DNA of 64,000 nt from JBBROS01 sp965260995 (GTDB taxonomy: Bacteria; Pseudomonadota; Alphaproteobacteria; Acetobacterales; Acetobacteraceae), in assembly GCA_965260995.1 (NCBI GenBank), contig CBDHCD010000002.1, positions 620,001 to 684,000 on the forward strand, in the 5' to 3' direction. Made by a program: the position numbers and the translations under genes. Under the pieces are notes generated by a model. It saw only the letters and a program-made list of their open reading frames with translations. It was not told where the DNA came from and made no database searches. Shown here piece by piece: positions 25,881-33,608 of the stretch (position 1 is its first letter; each line of letters starts with the position of its first letter).

Positions 25881-27741
25881 CTCCTGGCAAGTCAGGCTCG
25901 GGGGCGCGCAGCGCCTGCCAGGCGAGCACGCCGCCGCCGCATAGGATGCCGATGCCGTCGGTGACCAGGCCGGGGACGATGAGGGCGATGGCGGCGATGA
26001 ACAGCAGCGCGCGTTCCCACGGGGGCGCGCGGCGTAGCAGGTAGCCGTGCAGGGAGGCGGCGAGGAGCAGCGCGCCGGCGGTGGCGCTGAGCACGGCGAG
26101 GGCGATGTCCAGCGGCTCGCCGATCAGCAGCAGGGCGGGCTGGTAGACGAACATGAAGGGGACGATGAAGCCGGCGGCACCGATCTTGATGGCGGCGAGG
26201 CCGGAGGCCCACAGCTCCGACTTGGCGAGGCCGGAGGCGGCGAACACGGCGAGCGCGACCGGGGGCGTGATGGCGGACAGGATGGCGAAGTAGAAGGCGA
26301 ACAAGTGGGCGGCGGGCTCGACGACGCCGAGGGTGATGAGGGCGGGGACGAGGAGCGAGACCATGACGATGTAGGCCGGGGTGGTGGGCATGCCCATGCC
26401 GAGGACGATGCCGGCGACCATGGTCATCAGCAGGGCGAGCAGCAGGCTCTGCTGCGAGACGTTGACGACGACCTGGGTGAAGCTGATGCCGACGCCGGTC
26501 AGGCCGATGACGCCGATGACGATGCCGGCGCAGGCACAGGCCATGGCGATGCCGAGGGCGTTGCGGGCGCCGTCCTGCAGCGCGCCCAGCAAGTTCGCGA
26601 CGGTGACGCGGGCGCGGGTCTCGCGGCGCAAGGCGGCGGCGGGGAAGCAGGCGAGCGTGGCGACGAGAGCGGCGAGCGGGGCGGAGAAGCCGCCGAACAG
26701 GCCGCCGACGATGATGATGAGCGGGATGGAGAGGTGCCAGCCGGCGGCGAGAACGGCGCGCAGCTTCGGCACCTCGGCCTCGGACAGGCCGACGAGGCCG
26801 GCGCGCTTGGCCTCGAAATGGACGGCCCCGAAGGTGGCGACGTAGTAGAGCAGCGCCGGGATGGCGGCCCAGGCGACGACCTGCAGGTAGCTGACCTGGA
26901 GGAACTCGGCCATGACGAAGGCGGCCGCGCCCATGATCGGCGGCATGATCTGGCCGCCGGTGCTGGCGACGCTCTCGACGCCGGCGGCGAAGGGGCGGGA
27001 GAAGCCGCTGCGGAGCATGAGCGGGATGGTGACCTGGCCGGTGACCATGACGTTGGCGACGGCGGAGCCGGACACGCTGCCGAACAGGGAAGAGGAGACG
27101 ACGGCGACCTTGCCCGGGCCGCCGGTGGCGCGGCCGGTCAGCGCCAGGGCGAAGTCCATGAACAGGCTGCCGACGCCCGACCGCTCCATGAACGCGCCGA
27201 ACAGCACGAAGATGACGACGTAGCCGGCGGAGACGCCGAGGGTGGAGCCGAAGATGCCCTCCGTCGTCAGGTAGAGCTGGTCGATGAGGGAGAGGAGGGT
27301 GGCGCTGCCGGACAGCCAGGCCCAGGCGAGGAAGGCGGTGGCGGTGAGCGGCAAGGCCCAGCCGATGACCCGGCGCGTCGCGTCGAGCAGCAGCAGCACG
27401 AGCACGGCCCCGCCGACGACGTCCATCGGGCGGGGGTCGTCGATGTAGGGCATGCGGTTGACGAGCCAGGCGTAGTCGGCGAACAGGCGGCCGACGGCCC
27501 AGAGCGCGAGGGCGGCGAACAGCCAGTCCTCGGGGCCGGGGTTGGTGAGGCCGGGGTTGGCGGGGCCGCGGGTGGTGCGGAGCGGGAACAGCAGGAAAGC
27601 GAGGGTGGTGGCGAACAGGAGGTGGGTGCCGCGGAAGACGAGCGCCTCCGGCGGCGCCGCGGCGATGGCCCACATGTGGTAGAGCGACATCGCGGCGGCG
27701 ACAGCGCCGACGAACAGGCCGACGGCGCGCTGGTAGGTCAT
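25858..27741 (-). CDS. TRAP transporter permease, fused small and large membrane subunits (TAXI type)
   Basis: 627 residues, almost entirely hydrophobic, with 15 or more membrane segments. The N-terminal ~190 residues correspond to a DctQ-like small subunit and the remainder to the DctM-like large subunit (GVSAGYVVIFVLFGAFMERS, VANVMVTGQVTIPLMLRSGF, VASTGGQIMPPIMGAAAFVM, GMGMPTTPAYIVMVSLLVPA). Such 4TM/12TM fusions pair with TAXI-type binding proteins and import organic acids or similar compounds with a cation gradient. The TAXI gene ends 28 bases upstream, so the two form one transport unit. The 3' end overlaps the decayed Tn3 tail on the opposite strand by 23 bases. Confidence 0.92.
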   Translation of the reverse strand: MTYQRAVGLFVGAVAAAMSLYHMWAIAAAPPEALVFRGTHLLFATTLAFLLFPLRTTRGPANPGLTNPGPEDWLFAALALWAVGRLFADYAWLVNRMPYIDDPRPMDVVGGAVLVLLLLDATRRVIGWALPLTATAFLAWAWLSGSATLLSLIDQLYLTTEGIFGSTLGVSAGYVVIFVLFGAFMERSGVGSLFMDFALALTGRATGGPGKVAVVSSSLFGSVSGSAVANVMVTGQVTIPLMLRSGFSRPFAAGVESVASTGGQIMPPIMGAAAFVMAEFLQVSYLQVVAWAAIPALLYYVATFGAVHFEAKRAGLVGLSEAEVPKLRAVLAAGWHLSIPLIIIVGGLFGGFSAPLAALVATLACFPAAALRRETRARVTVANLLGALQDGARNALGIAMACACAGIVIGVIGLTGVGISFTQVVVNVSQQSLLLALLMTMVAGIVLGMGMPTTPAYIVMVSLLVPALITLGVVEPAAHLFAFYFAILSAITPPVALAVFAASGLAKSELWASGLAAIKIGAAGFIVPFMFVYQPALLLIGEPLDIALAVLSATAGALLLAASLHGYLLRRAPPWERALLFIAAIALIVPGLVTDGIGILCGGGVLAWQALRAPEPDLPGVSDVNPL

Positions 27742-27769
27742 GGGGTGCTGCGTCCGCTGCGGGCCGGGC

Positions 27770-28723
27770 CTACTCGGCGGGCAGCGCGTTCACTTCGCGG
27801 TAGTAGCGCTTGGCGCCCTCGTGCATGGGGACGCTGATGTCCTGGGCGCCGAAGGCGGCGTCGGACTTGCGCATGGTGGCGACGACGTTGCGCAGGGTGG
27901 CGACGTTGTCCCACATCGCCTTGGTCATGGCATAGACCTCGTCGGCGCCGCGGTCGCACTGGGTGATGAGGTGCGTCATGTAGACAATGGTGCTGGGAGC
28001 TTGCGTCTGGCCGGAGTAGGTCCCCGGCGGGATGGCGGCGATGCGGTAGCCCTCGTTGATCGCCTTCATGCCCGTCTCGTAGGCCGAGAGGTCGAGGATG
28101 CGGACCTCGCGGGCGCTGGCGAGGTCCATGACGGCGCTGGCCGGGATGGTGGTGCCGAGGGTGAACGCCTGGGCGTGGCCGTCCTTCATCAGGCCGACGG
28201 CGTCGGTGTAGCCGGTCTGGAAGTTGGGACGGATGTCGTCGTAGCTCAGCCCGGCGACTTTCAGCAGGTGTTGAGTGATGACCTCGGCGGTGTTGCCGCG
28301 CGGCTGAATGGCGACGGCCTGGCCCTTGAGGTCCTGCACGGTGCGGATGCTGGAATCGGCCAGGACGACGAGCTGGAACCATTGCGGGTAAAGGGAGGCG
28401 ATGTTGCAGACGTTGCCGGCTTTGGCCGGGAACGGGGCGCGGCCGGCCAGGCCGTCGACGGTGCTGATGGAGTTGGCCAGGGCGACGCCGGCCTTGTTCT
28501 CGGCGATGCCGCGGACGTTGATGACGCCGGCGCCGGGGGTGACCTGGAGCGAGAGGCCGGGGACGGCCTGCTCCCAGATGTTCTTGAGCGCGCCGCCGAG
28601 CGGGATCCAGGAGCCGCCCTGGGGGCCAGTCATGAAGCGCAGGTTCTCGGCCTGGGCCGGGGCGAATGGGGCGGCCAGGGTCGCGGCGGCGAGGGCCAGG
28701 GCGGCGAGCAAGCGGGTGGTCAT
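27770..28723 (-). CDS. TAXI-family TRAP transporter solute-binding protein
   Basis: 317 residues. Signal peptide MTTRLLAALALAAATLAAPF...AQA, then the TAXI pattern: FMTGPQGGSWIPLGGALKNI near the N-terminus, followed by VTPGAGVINVRGIAENKAGV and a ligand-binding segment with IQPRGNTAEVITQHLL. It presents substrate to the fused permease encoded 28 bases downstream. The start ATG follows a GGAGGAAACC-like ribosome site. A 112-base spacer separates it from the SDR gene, which could hold a processing site or secondary promoter, though none is obvious. Confidence 0.92.
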   Translation of the reverse strand: MTTRLLAALALAAATLAAPFAPAQAENLRFMTGPQGGSWIPLGGALKNIWEQAVPGLSLQVTPGAGVINVRGIAENKAGVALANSISTVDGLAGRAPFPAKAGNVCNIASLYPQWFQLVVLADSSIRTVQDLKGQAVAIQPRGNTAEVITQHLLKVAGLSYDDIRPNFQTGYTDAVGLMKDGHAQAFTLGTTIPASAVMDLASAREVRILDLSAYETGMKAINEGYRIAAIPPGTYSGQTQAPSTIVYMTHLITQCDRGADEVYAMTKAMWDNVATLRNVVATMRKSDAAFGAQDISVPMHEGAKRYYREVNALPAE

Positions 28724-28835
28724 GGTTTCCTCCGGGGATCGTTTCGTACCGCCGCTTGTGGGCGCGGCGTTGGCGACAGTGTGTGACGTTCGGCCGGCGA
28801 TGGCAACGGCCGGCGGTGGCGAACGGCGGGCGGGA

Positions 28836-29603
28836 TCAGTCGGCGGTCCAGCCGCCGTCCACGAGCAGGGCGCTGCCGGTGACGAGGGCGGCGGCGTCGG
28901 AGGCGAGATAGAGCACCGCGCCCATGACGTCCTCGACCTCGCCGACCCGGCCGAGCTTGATCTTGCTTTCCAGCCAGGCGACGCGGGCCGGGTCGTCGAA
29001 GGTGGGGCGGGTGAGCGGGGTGCGGATGAAGGTCGGGCAGACGGTGTTGACGCGGATGCCGTGCTGTCCCCACTCGATGGCCATGGCCTTGGTGAAGCCC
29101 TCGACGGCGTGCTTGGTGGCGCAGTAGACGGCGCGGTCGATGCCGCCGACGTGGCCCATCTGGCTGGAGATGGTGATGAGGGAGCCGGGCCTGCCGGCCT
29201 CGATCAGCCCGCGGGCGACGGCCTGGGCGAGGAAGTACGCGCCGCGGACGTTGACGGCGAAGGCGGCGTCGAAGTCGGCGGGGGTGGTGTCGGCGGCCGG
29301 GGCGTGCCGGGCCGTGCCGGCGGCGTTGACCAGGACGTCGAACGGGCCGCGGGCGCGCACCGCGGCGGCGGCGGCCCCGATGTCGGCGACGTCGAGGACC
29401 AGGACTTCGGTATCGCGGCCGTCCTCGCGCAGCTGGGCGGCGACGTCGTCGAGGGCGGCAGGCGAGCGGGCAGCCAGCGTGACGTGCGCGCCGGCCTCGG
29501 CGAGGGCGGCGGCGCAGCCGAGGCCGATGCCGGAGGACGCCCCGGCCACCAGCGCGCGGCGGCCGTCGAGGCGGAAGGAGGGCGTCCGCGGCAGCCGGAT
29601 CAC
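28836..29603 (-). CDS. SDR-family NAD(P)-dependent dehydrogenase
   Basis: 255 residues. Cofactor motif ALVAGASSGIGLGCAAAL, NAG-type motif VLVNAAGTARHAP, catalytic Ser in LITISSQMGHVGG and the YxxxK pair in AVYCATKHAVEGFTK; the C-terminal segment LVTGSALLVDGGWTAD is typical of classical SDRs. The GTG start at 29603 overlaps the stop of the upstream HisD-like gene (GTGA), so the two dehydrogenases are translationally coupled and probably act on the same diol or hydroxy substrate. An HpsO-like role in dihydroxypropanesulfonate breakdown is one possibility. Confidence 0.9.
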   Translation of the reverse strand: MIRLPRTPSFRLDGRRALVAGASSGIGLGCAAALAEAGAHVTLAARSPAALDDVAAQLREDGRDTEVLVLDVADIGAAAAAVRARGPFDVLVNAAGTARHAPAADTTPADFDAAFAVNVRGAYFLAQAVARGLIEAGRPGSLITISSQMGHVGGIDRAVYCATKHAVEGFTKAMAIEWGQHGIRVNTVCPTFIRTPLTRPTFDDPARVAWLESKIKLGRVGEVEDVMGAVLYLASDAAALVTGSALLVDGGWTAD

Positions 29604-30928
29604 TCGGCGGCCTTGAGAGGCTCGGCGGCGGCCCCGTAGGCGATGTTGCGGCCGCCGTAGCGCCGGACGCGGACGTTGGCCTGCTCGGCGTGGCCGACGA
29701 AACCTTCGAGGATGCACAAGCGGGAGCAGTATTCGCCGATGCGGGCCGCGGCGGCGTCGGTGGTGACCTTCTGGTAGCTGTGGGTCTTGAGGAACTTGCC
29801 GACCCACAGGCCGCCGGTGTAGCGCCCGGCCTTGTTGGTCGGCAGGGTATGATTGGTGCCGATGACCTTGTCGCCGTTGGCGACGTTGGTGCGGGGGCCG
29901 AGGAACAGCGCGCCGTAGCAGGTCATGCGCTCCAGGAACCAGTCGTCGCGGTCGGTCATGACCTGGACGTGCTCGGAGGCGACGTCGTCGGCGACCTGGA
30001 GCATCTCGTCGTAGGTGTCGCACAGGATGACCTCGCCGTAGTCCTGCCAGCTCCGGCGCGCCGTCTCGGCGGTGGGCAGGATGGCGAGCAGGCGGTCGAT
30101 CTCGGCCAGGGTGCCTTCGGCGAGGCGGCGGGAGTTGGTGACGAGCACGGCGGGGGAGTTGTAGCCGTGCTCGGCCTGGCCGAGCAGGTCGGTGGCGCAC
30201 AGCTCGGCGTCCACGGTGTCGTCGGCGATGACCATGGTCTCGGTGGGGCCGGCGAGCAGGTCGATGCCGACGCGGCCGAATAGCTGGCGCTTGGCCTCGG
30301 CGACGTAGGCGTTGCCGGGGCCGACGAGCATGTGGACGGCGGGGATGGTTTCGGTGCCGAGGGCGAGGGCGCCGACCGCCTGGATGCCGCCGAGGACGTA
30401 GATCTCGTGCGCGCCGCCCATGTGCATGGCGGCGATGACGCCGGGGTTGGGCTGGCCCTTGAAGGGCGGCGTCGCGGCGGCGATGCGCGGCACGCCGGCG
30501 ACGGAGGCGGTGGCGACGGACATGTGGGCGGAGGCGACCATGGGGAACTTGCCGCCGGGGACGTAGCAGCCGACGGACTGCACCGGGATCGTCTTGTGGC
30601 CGAGAATGACGCCGGGGACGGTTTCCACCTCGACGTCGGTGATGGAGGCGCGCTGGACGCGGGCGAAGGCCTTGACCTGCTCCTGGGCGAAACGGATGTC
30701 GGCCATCTCCTGCTCGGACACGCGGGCGACGATGGAGCGGATGTCGTCGCCGGACAGGCGGAAGGACGGGGGCTCGTAGCCGTCGAAGCGGGCGGACAGG
30801 GCGCGGACCGCGCGGTCGCCGCCGGCCTCGATCTCGGCCAGGGTATCCTCGACGACCCGGCGGACTTGGGCGTCGTCCTGTGAACGCTCGGCGGTGGGCT
30901 TGCCGCGCTTGAGGTGTTCGATGGTCAT
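29600..30928 (-). CDS. Histidinol-dehydrogenase-family enzyme, HpsN-like
   Basis: 442 residues. Family blocks: IPVQSVGCYVPGGKFPMVAS, MLVGPGNAYVAEAKRQLFGR, IDLLAGPTETMVIAD, LLGQAEHG (zinc ligands), ASEHVQ (general base pair) and TNHTLPTNKAGRYTGGLWV. True HisD usually reads GPSEV where this has GPTET, and the opening MTIEHLKRGKP is seen in HisD paralogues such as sulfopropanediol dehydrogenase HpsN. The gene is in an operon with an SDR and a TRAP system rather than with his genes, so four-electron oxidation of a hydroxyalkyl substrate to an acid is more likely than histidine biosynthesis. GGAGGA precedes the ATG. Confidence 0.88.
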   Translation of the reverse strand: MTIEHLKRGKPTAERSQDDAQVRRVVEDTLAEIEAGGDRAVRALSARFDGYEPPSFRLSGDDIRSIVARVSEQEMADIRFAQEQVKAFARVQRASITDVEVETVPGVILGHKTIPVQSVGCYVPGGKFPMVASAHMSVATASVAGVPRIAAATPPFKGQPNPGVIAAMHMGGAHEIYVLGGIQAVGALALGTETIPAVHMLVGPGNAYVAEAKRQLFGRVGIDLLAGPTETMVIADDTVDAELCATDLLGQAEHGYNSPAVLVTNSRRLAEGTLAEIDRLLAILPTAETARRSWQDYGEVILCDTYDEMLQVADDVASEHVQVMTDRDDWFLERMTCYGALFLGPRTNVANGDKVIGTNHTLPTNKAGRYTGGLWVGKFLKTHSYQKVTTDAAAARIGEYCSRLCILEGFVGHAEQANVRVRRYGGRNIAYGAAAEPLKAAE

Positions 30929-31056
30929 GGGTGGTCCTCCGGACGGTTGCTGCGACTGAAGCCCGAACGCGTCGGGCGAGGCAAGGTGGCGCGGATGGCG
31001 GGACCTGATCTGATGCTGGGCAGGATAATGCCGGGAACGTTGGCGAACTCGGCCGC

Positions 31057-31430
31057 CTAGGCGTTGGAAGCAAAGATGAGCTCGCCGCCGCGCATCTCGA
31101 ACGCGCTGGGGAGGAAGGCGCTGGGTTCGAGGGCGTCGGCGACCTGGACGGTGAGGACGGAGACGGTGGAGACGGCCAAGCCGGCCGGACCGAGGAGCCG
31201 GACGCTGGCGTCGCGCACAGCCTTGAGGGCCTCGAAGCGGAAGGGGAAAACGGCGCAGGGGTTGGCACGGTCGTCGATGATGCCGCCGGCGCGGCCATGG
31301 CGTCGGCGAGGATGAGGCGGAGGCGATCTGGCCGGCGGCGGTGTTCTGGCCGGTGACGCCGAGAGCGGAGACGAAGCGCTGCTCGCGCGAGACGATGACG
31401 GCGTCGCCGGGGCGGAGCTCGATGTTCTAA
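31057..31430 (-). pseudogene. Polysaccharide export (Wza/KpsD-like, SLBB domain) fragment
   Basis: Two frames together give a segment of a capsule/exopolysaccharide export protein: NIELRPGDAVIVSREQRFVS followed by ALGVTGQNTAAGQ in one frame (31430 to about 31300), then GGIIDDRANPCAVFPFRFE and a C-terminal MRGGELIFASNA in the next frame down to 31057. The order matches Wza-like proteins (loop, LG..G, GGL.D.RA.P.GVFVFRYE, C-terminal VANA). The N-terminal half is absent and a frameshift lies near 31310. The bases 30929-31056 hold no gene. Confidence 0.6.
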
Positions 31431-31489
31431 CAGGGATCGAGGGTGCTCTCCCGCTCTTCGTCACGACGCTTTTTCAGCAGTCTTGTCAA

Positions 31490-31535
31490 AGCGCGCCATC
31501 AGGTCGAGCGAACTCACTCGTCCCGATGGCGCGCT
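31490..31535. terminator. Long hairpin downstream of recX
   Basis: A 19-base arm (31490-31508) pairs with 31517-31535 with only two mismatches around an 8-base loop; the core GCGCGCCATC/GATGGCGCGC is perfect. It lies about 130 bases beyond the recX stop on the minus strand, between recX and the decayed export gene. Only short T/A runs flank it, so rho-independent termination is possible but the structure could also be a mobile-element or RNA feature. The rest of 31536-31666 shows no gene. Confidence 0.45.
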
Positions 31536-31666
31536 CGTCGAAACAAAGGAATGAGCATGACCCGTCCGGTCAGATGATGTTCTGTCCCGACCGCCTGATG
31601 ATGCCGGGCCGGGGCTTCGGCGCAGCGCACCAGACGGGAGGACGCCGCCGCTGCCAGGGGGCGCGT

Positions 31667-32281
31667 TCAGCCCCGCTTCAAGGCGAGCACGAGCGCCAGG
31701 GCGGCGTCCCGCCCGGTCGAGAGCGCCCGCTCGGCGATGTCGCGTGGGAAGCCGGCGCGGGCGAAAACGGCGAGGTCGCGCAGGCGCGTCCCGGGCGTCG
31801 GTTCCGGCGCCGGGTCAGGGCGGAACGGGCCGATGCGGCGGCGGCGGGCGAAGGCGAGGGCGGCGGGCAGCTCGGTCTCGGCGCGGGGCAGGGCGGCGTC
31901 GATCAGGTCGGGCGGGACGCCTTTGGCCTGCAGCCGGGCGGAGGCGGCGCGGCGCGAGCGGCCGCTGCGGACCAGCCGCGCCGCCTGGGCGGTGGCGAAG
32001 GCGCGGTCGTCCAGGACGCCGGCCTGGGCGAGGGCGCGCGTCACTTGGCGCACGGCGGCGCGGGCGTCCGCCGCGGCGGCCTCCGTCGGCTGGCTCTCGG
32101 CGGCGGCGGCCCTGGCCCACCGCTGCACCCGGCGGTCCAGCACGCGAATCAGGCCCGCCTCAGTGGCAGCAAAACGGGCGAGGTGGCGAAGGGCGGCCTC
32201 GTGCAGCGACGCGCGGGTGGGAGCCGGGCCTGCGGGTCTCGGCGCGGCTCTGGACGCGGCTCGGGGCAGGTGCTGGGCCAT
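31667..32281 (-). CDS. recX: RecX-like regulator of RecA
   Basis: 204 residues, very Arg/Ala-rich, three-helix repeats with no catalytic motif. Recognisable RecX features: SLHEAALRHLARFAATEAGL near the N-terminus, AGVLDDRAFATAQAARLVRS, SGRSRRAASARLQAKGVP with PDLIDAAL, and a C-terminal FARAGFPRDIAERAL segment. RecX binds RecA filaments and modulates recombination; recA is not adjacent here. The ATG at 32281 is chosen because the N-terminal extension already seems long relative to family members; no strong ribosome site is seen. Confidence 0.82.
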   Translation of the reverse strand: MAQHLPRAASRAAPRPAGPAPTRASLHEAALRHLARFAATEAGLIRVLDRRVQRWARAAAAESQPTEAAAADARAAVRQVTRALAQAGVLDDRAFATAQAARLVRSGRSRRAASARLQAKGVPPDLIDAALPRAETELPAALAFARRRRIGPFRPDPAPEPTPGTRLRDLAVFARAGFPRDIAERALSTGRDAALALVLALKRG

Positions 32282-32414
32282 GGCGGGACGATGCCAGAGG
32301 CGGCGGGCGGGGGAAACCTGGCGGCGGGTGCGAAACGCGTTGCAGCATTTCGCTTGATTTCGCTTGGGGCGAACGCATTGGATCCGGTTGAGTGTTCGTT
32401 GGGACAATCAACTA

Positions 32415-33279
32415 GGCGGTAGTGACGATTTCACCGAAGCAGGACGACTATGGCGGCGAGTTGGACGAAGCCTCTGTAGTTGGGCAGGAGCTTGTCGTAG
32501 CGGGTGGCCACGCGCCTGAACTGCTTCAGCTTGTTGAAGAACCGCTCGGCGAGGTTGCGCTCCCGGTAGAGCGCCTTGTCATGGTCGCGTGGCGTTTTGC
32601 GGTTGGACCGGGGCGGGATGACAGCCTCGGCTCCCATGTCGCCTATGGCATCCCGCAGGTGGTCAGCGTCGTATCCCTTGTCGGCGATCACGGCACCGGG
32701 CTTGAGGCCGTCCAGCAGTTCGTGGCCGCGCGTGACGTCATGGCGCTGCCCCGGCCCGAACAGCAGGCGCACCGGGTTGCCCAGCGCGTCGGTGGCGGCG
32801 TGTACCTTGGTGCTCAGGCCGCCGCGAGAGCGGCCCAGCCCCTGGGCATCAGGCCCCCCTTGGACCGGCGGGCCCCGGCCGCGTGCTGGTGGGCGCGCAC
32901 GACCGTGCTGTCGATCATCAGCCATTCCAGGTCGCTGTCCGCCGCAAGCACGGCCAGGAAGCCGCCCAAGACGTCGCGCTCGACCCAGCGATAGAAGCGG
33001 CGCTTCACGGCCTGGTAATCACCATACCGCTCGGGCAGGTCGCGCCAGCGCGCGCCAGAGCGCGCCATCCACAGCAGCGCATCCACGAACCGGCGGTTGT
33101 CGCAACGCGGCCCACGCTGGCCCTCGCGCCCGCCCGGAACCAGGTCCCGCAAGCGCTCCCACTGGTCGTCGCGCAACGCATCCACCTCAACGCCCGCCAT
33201 CGCCAAACCTCGAAATCAGCCTTGAACCACACCCAGCGCCGAACCGGAACCCAGCCGAGCTGAAATCGTCACTACGGCC
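32415..33279 (-). mobile_element. IS5-family element (IS427-type), complete with inverted repeats
   Basis: Terminal inverted repeats of 19 bases: GGCGGTAGTGACGATTTCA at 32415-32433 and its complement at 33261-33279, with one mismatch. Both sides are flanked by TA (32413-32414 and 33280-33281), consistent with a 2-base target duplication within a CTAG-like context. The 865-bp size, two overlapping transposase frames and end sequence fit IS427-type IS5 elements. It separates recX from a glycolipid-binding-type gene remnant. Confidence 0.85.
32431..33206 (-). CDS. IS5-family transposase, two overlapping frames joined by -1 frameshift
   Basis: OrfA (33206-32814) has the N-terminal IS5 block LRDDQWERLRDLVPGGREG, CDNRRFVDALLWMARSGARW and WLMIDSTVVRAHQHAAGARR. 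The continuation is in the -1 frame: GLSTKVHAATDALGNPVRLL, then a segment with GHELLDGLKPGAVIADKGYD and YRERNLAERFFNKLKQFRRV. The switch falls at a run of six G preceded by AA (about 32856), a plausible slippery site; a -1 slip there reads KGGPDAQGLGRSRGG. Programmed frameshifting is usual in this group, so the element may still be active. DDE residues (IDST, AD, ER) are all present. Confidence 0.85.
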
Positions 33280-33284
33280 TAGTC

Positions 33285-33460
33285 GCCACGTCGCCGTGCC
33301 GGCGCTTGTCCCGGAGGCGGTGCGGCAGCGCTACACCTGCCTCGAAGCGGGGCGGCTCTACCGCTACGAGGAGCTGTTCCGAGGCTATGTAGGCGAGCTG
33401 AACGTGGACGAGGACAGCCTCATCCTCGACTACCCCGGCACGTTCCGCCGCGTGCCTTGA
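33285..33460 (+). pseudogene. Putative glycolipid-binding (DUF1089-type) protein, C-terminal tail
   Basis: The last ~55 codons before the stop at 33458-33460 read QRYTCLEAGRLYRYEELFRG with VDEDSLILDYPGTFRRVP, which resembles the C-terminal end of putative glycolipid-binding proteins (QRYTRL...YRYES...VD.DGLV.DYPG.FRR). The preceding ~130 residues are missing; the frame enters directly from the IS5 right end (33279). The 5' part is not found on the other side of the element, so a deletion accompanied or followed the insertion. Confidence 0.5.
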
Positions 33461-33608
33461 CCACGCCACCCATCCTTTTCGGTGCTGCCGATCCCAATGC
33501 AACATGGTTGCCGGCCTAACCACAGCTCAAAGTGGCGGCTGGTGACGCGACTGTTGGCAACGGGCCGCCATCGCCCGAAATCCCTGCTGCCGCGCCAACA
33601 TACCCGCC

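Noticed and set aside
26047..27837. Very long plus-strand open frame (about 596 codons) opposite the TRAP permease
   Set aside because: Its translation is a Gly/Asp/Glu/Ala-rich low-complexity string produced by the complement of a GC-rich membrane protein gene; no domain or start signal.
29600..30928. Histidinol dehydrogenase of histidine biosynthesis (hisD)
   Set aside because: GPTET instead of GPSEV, an HpsN-like opening and an operon with SDR and TRAP genes argue for a catabolic paralogue.
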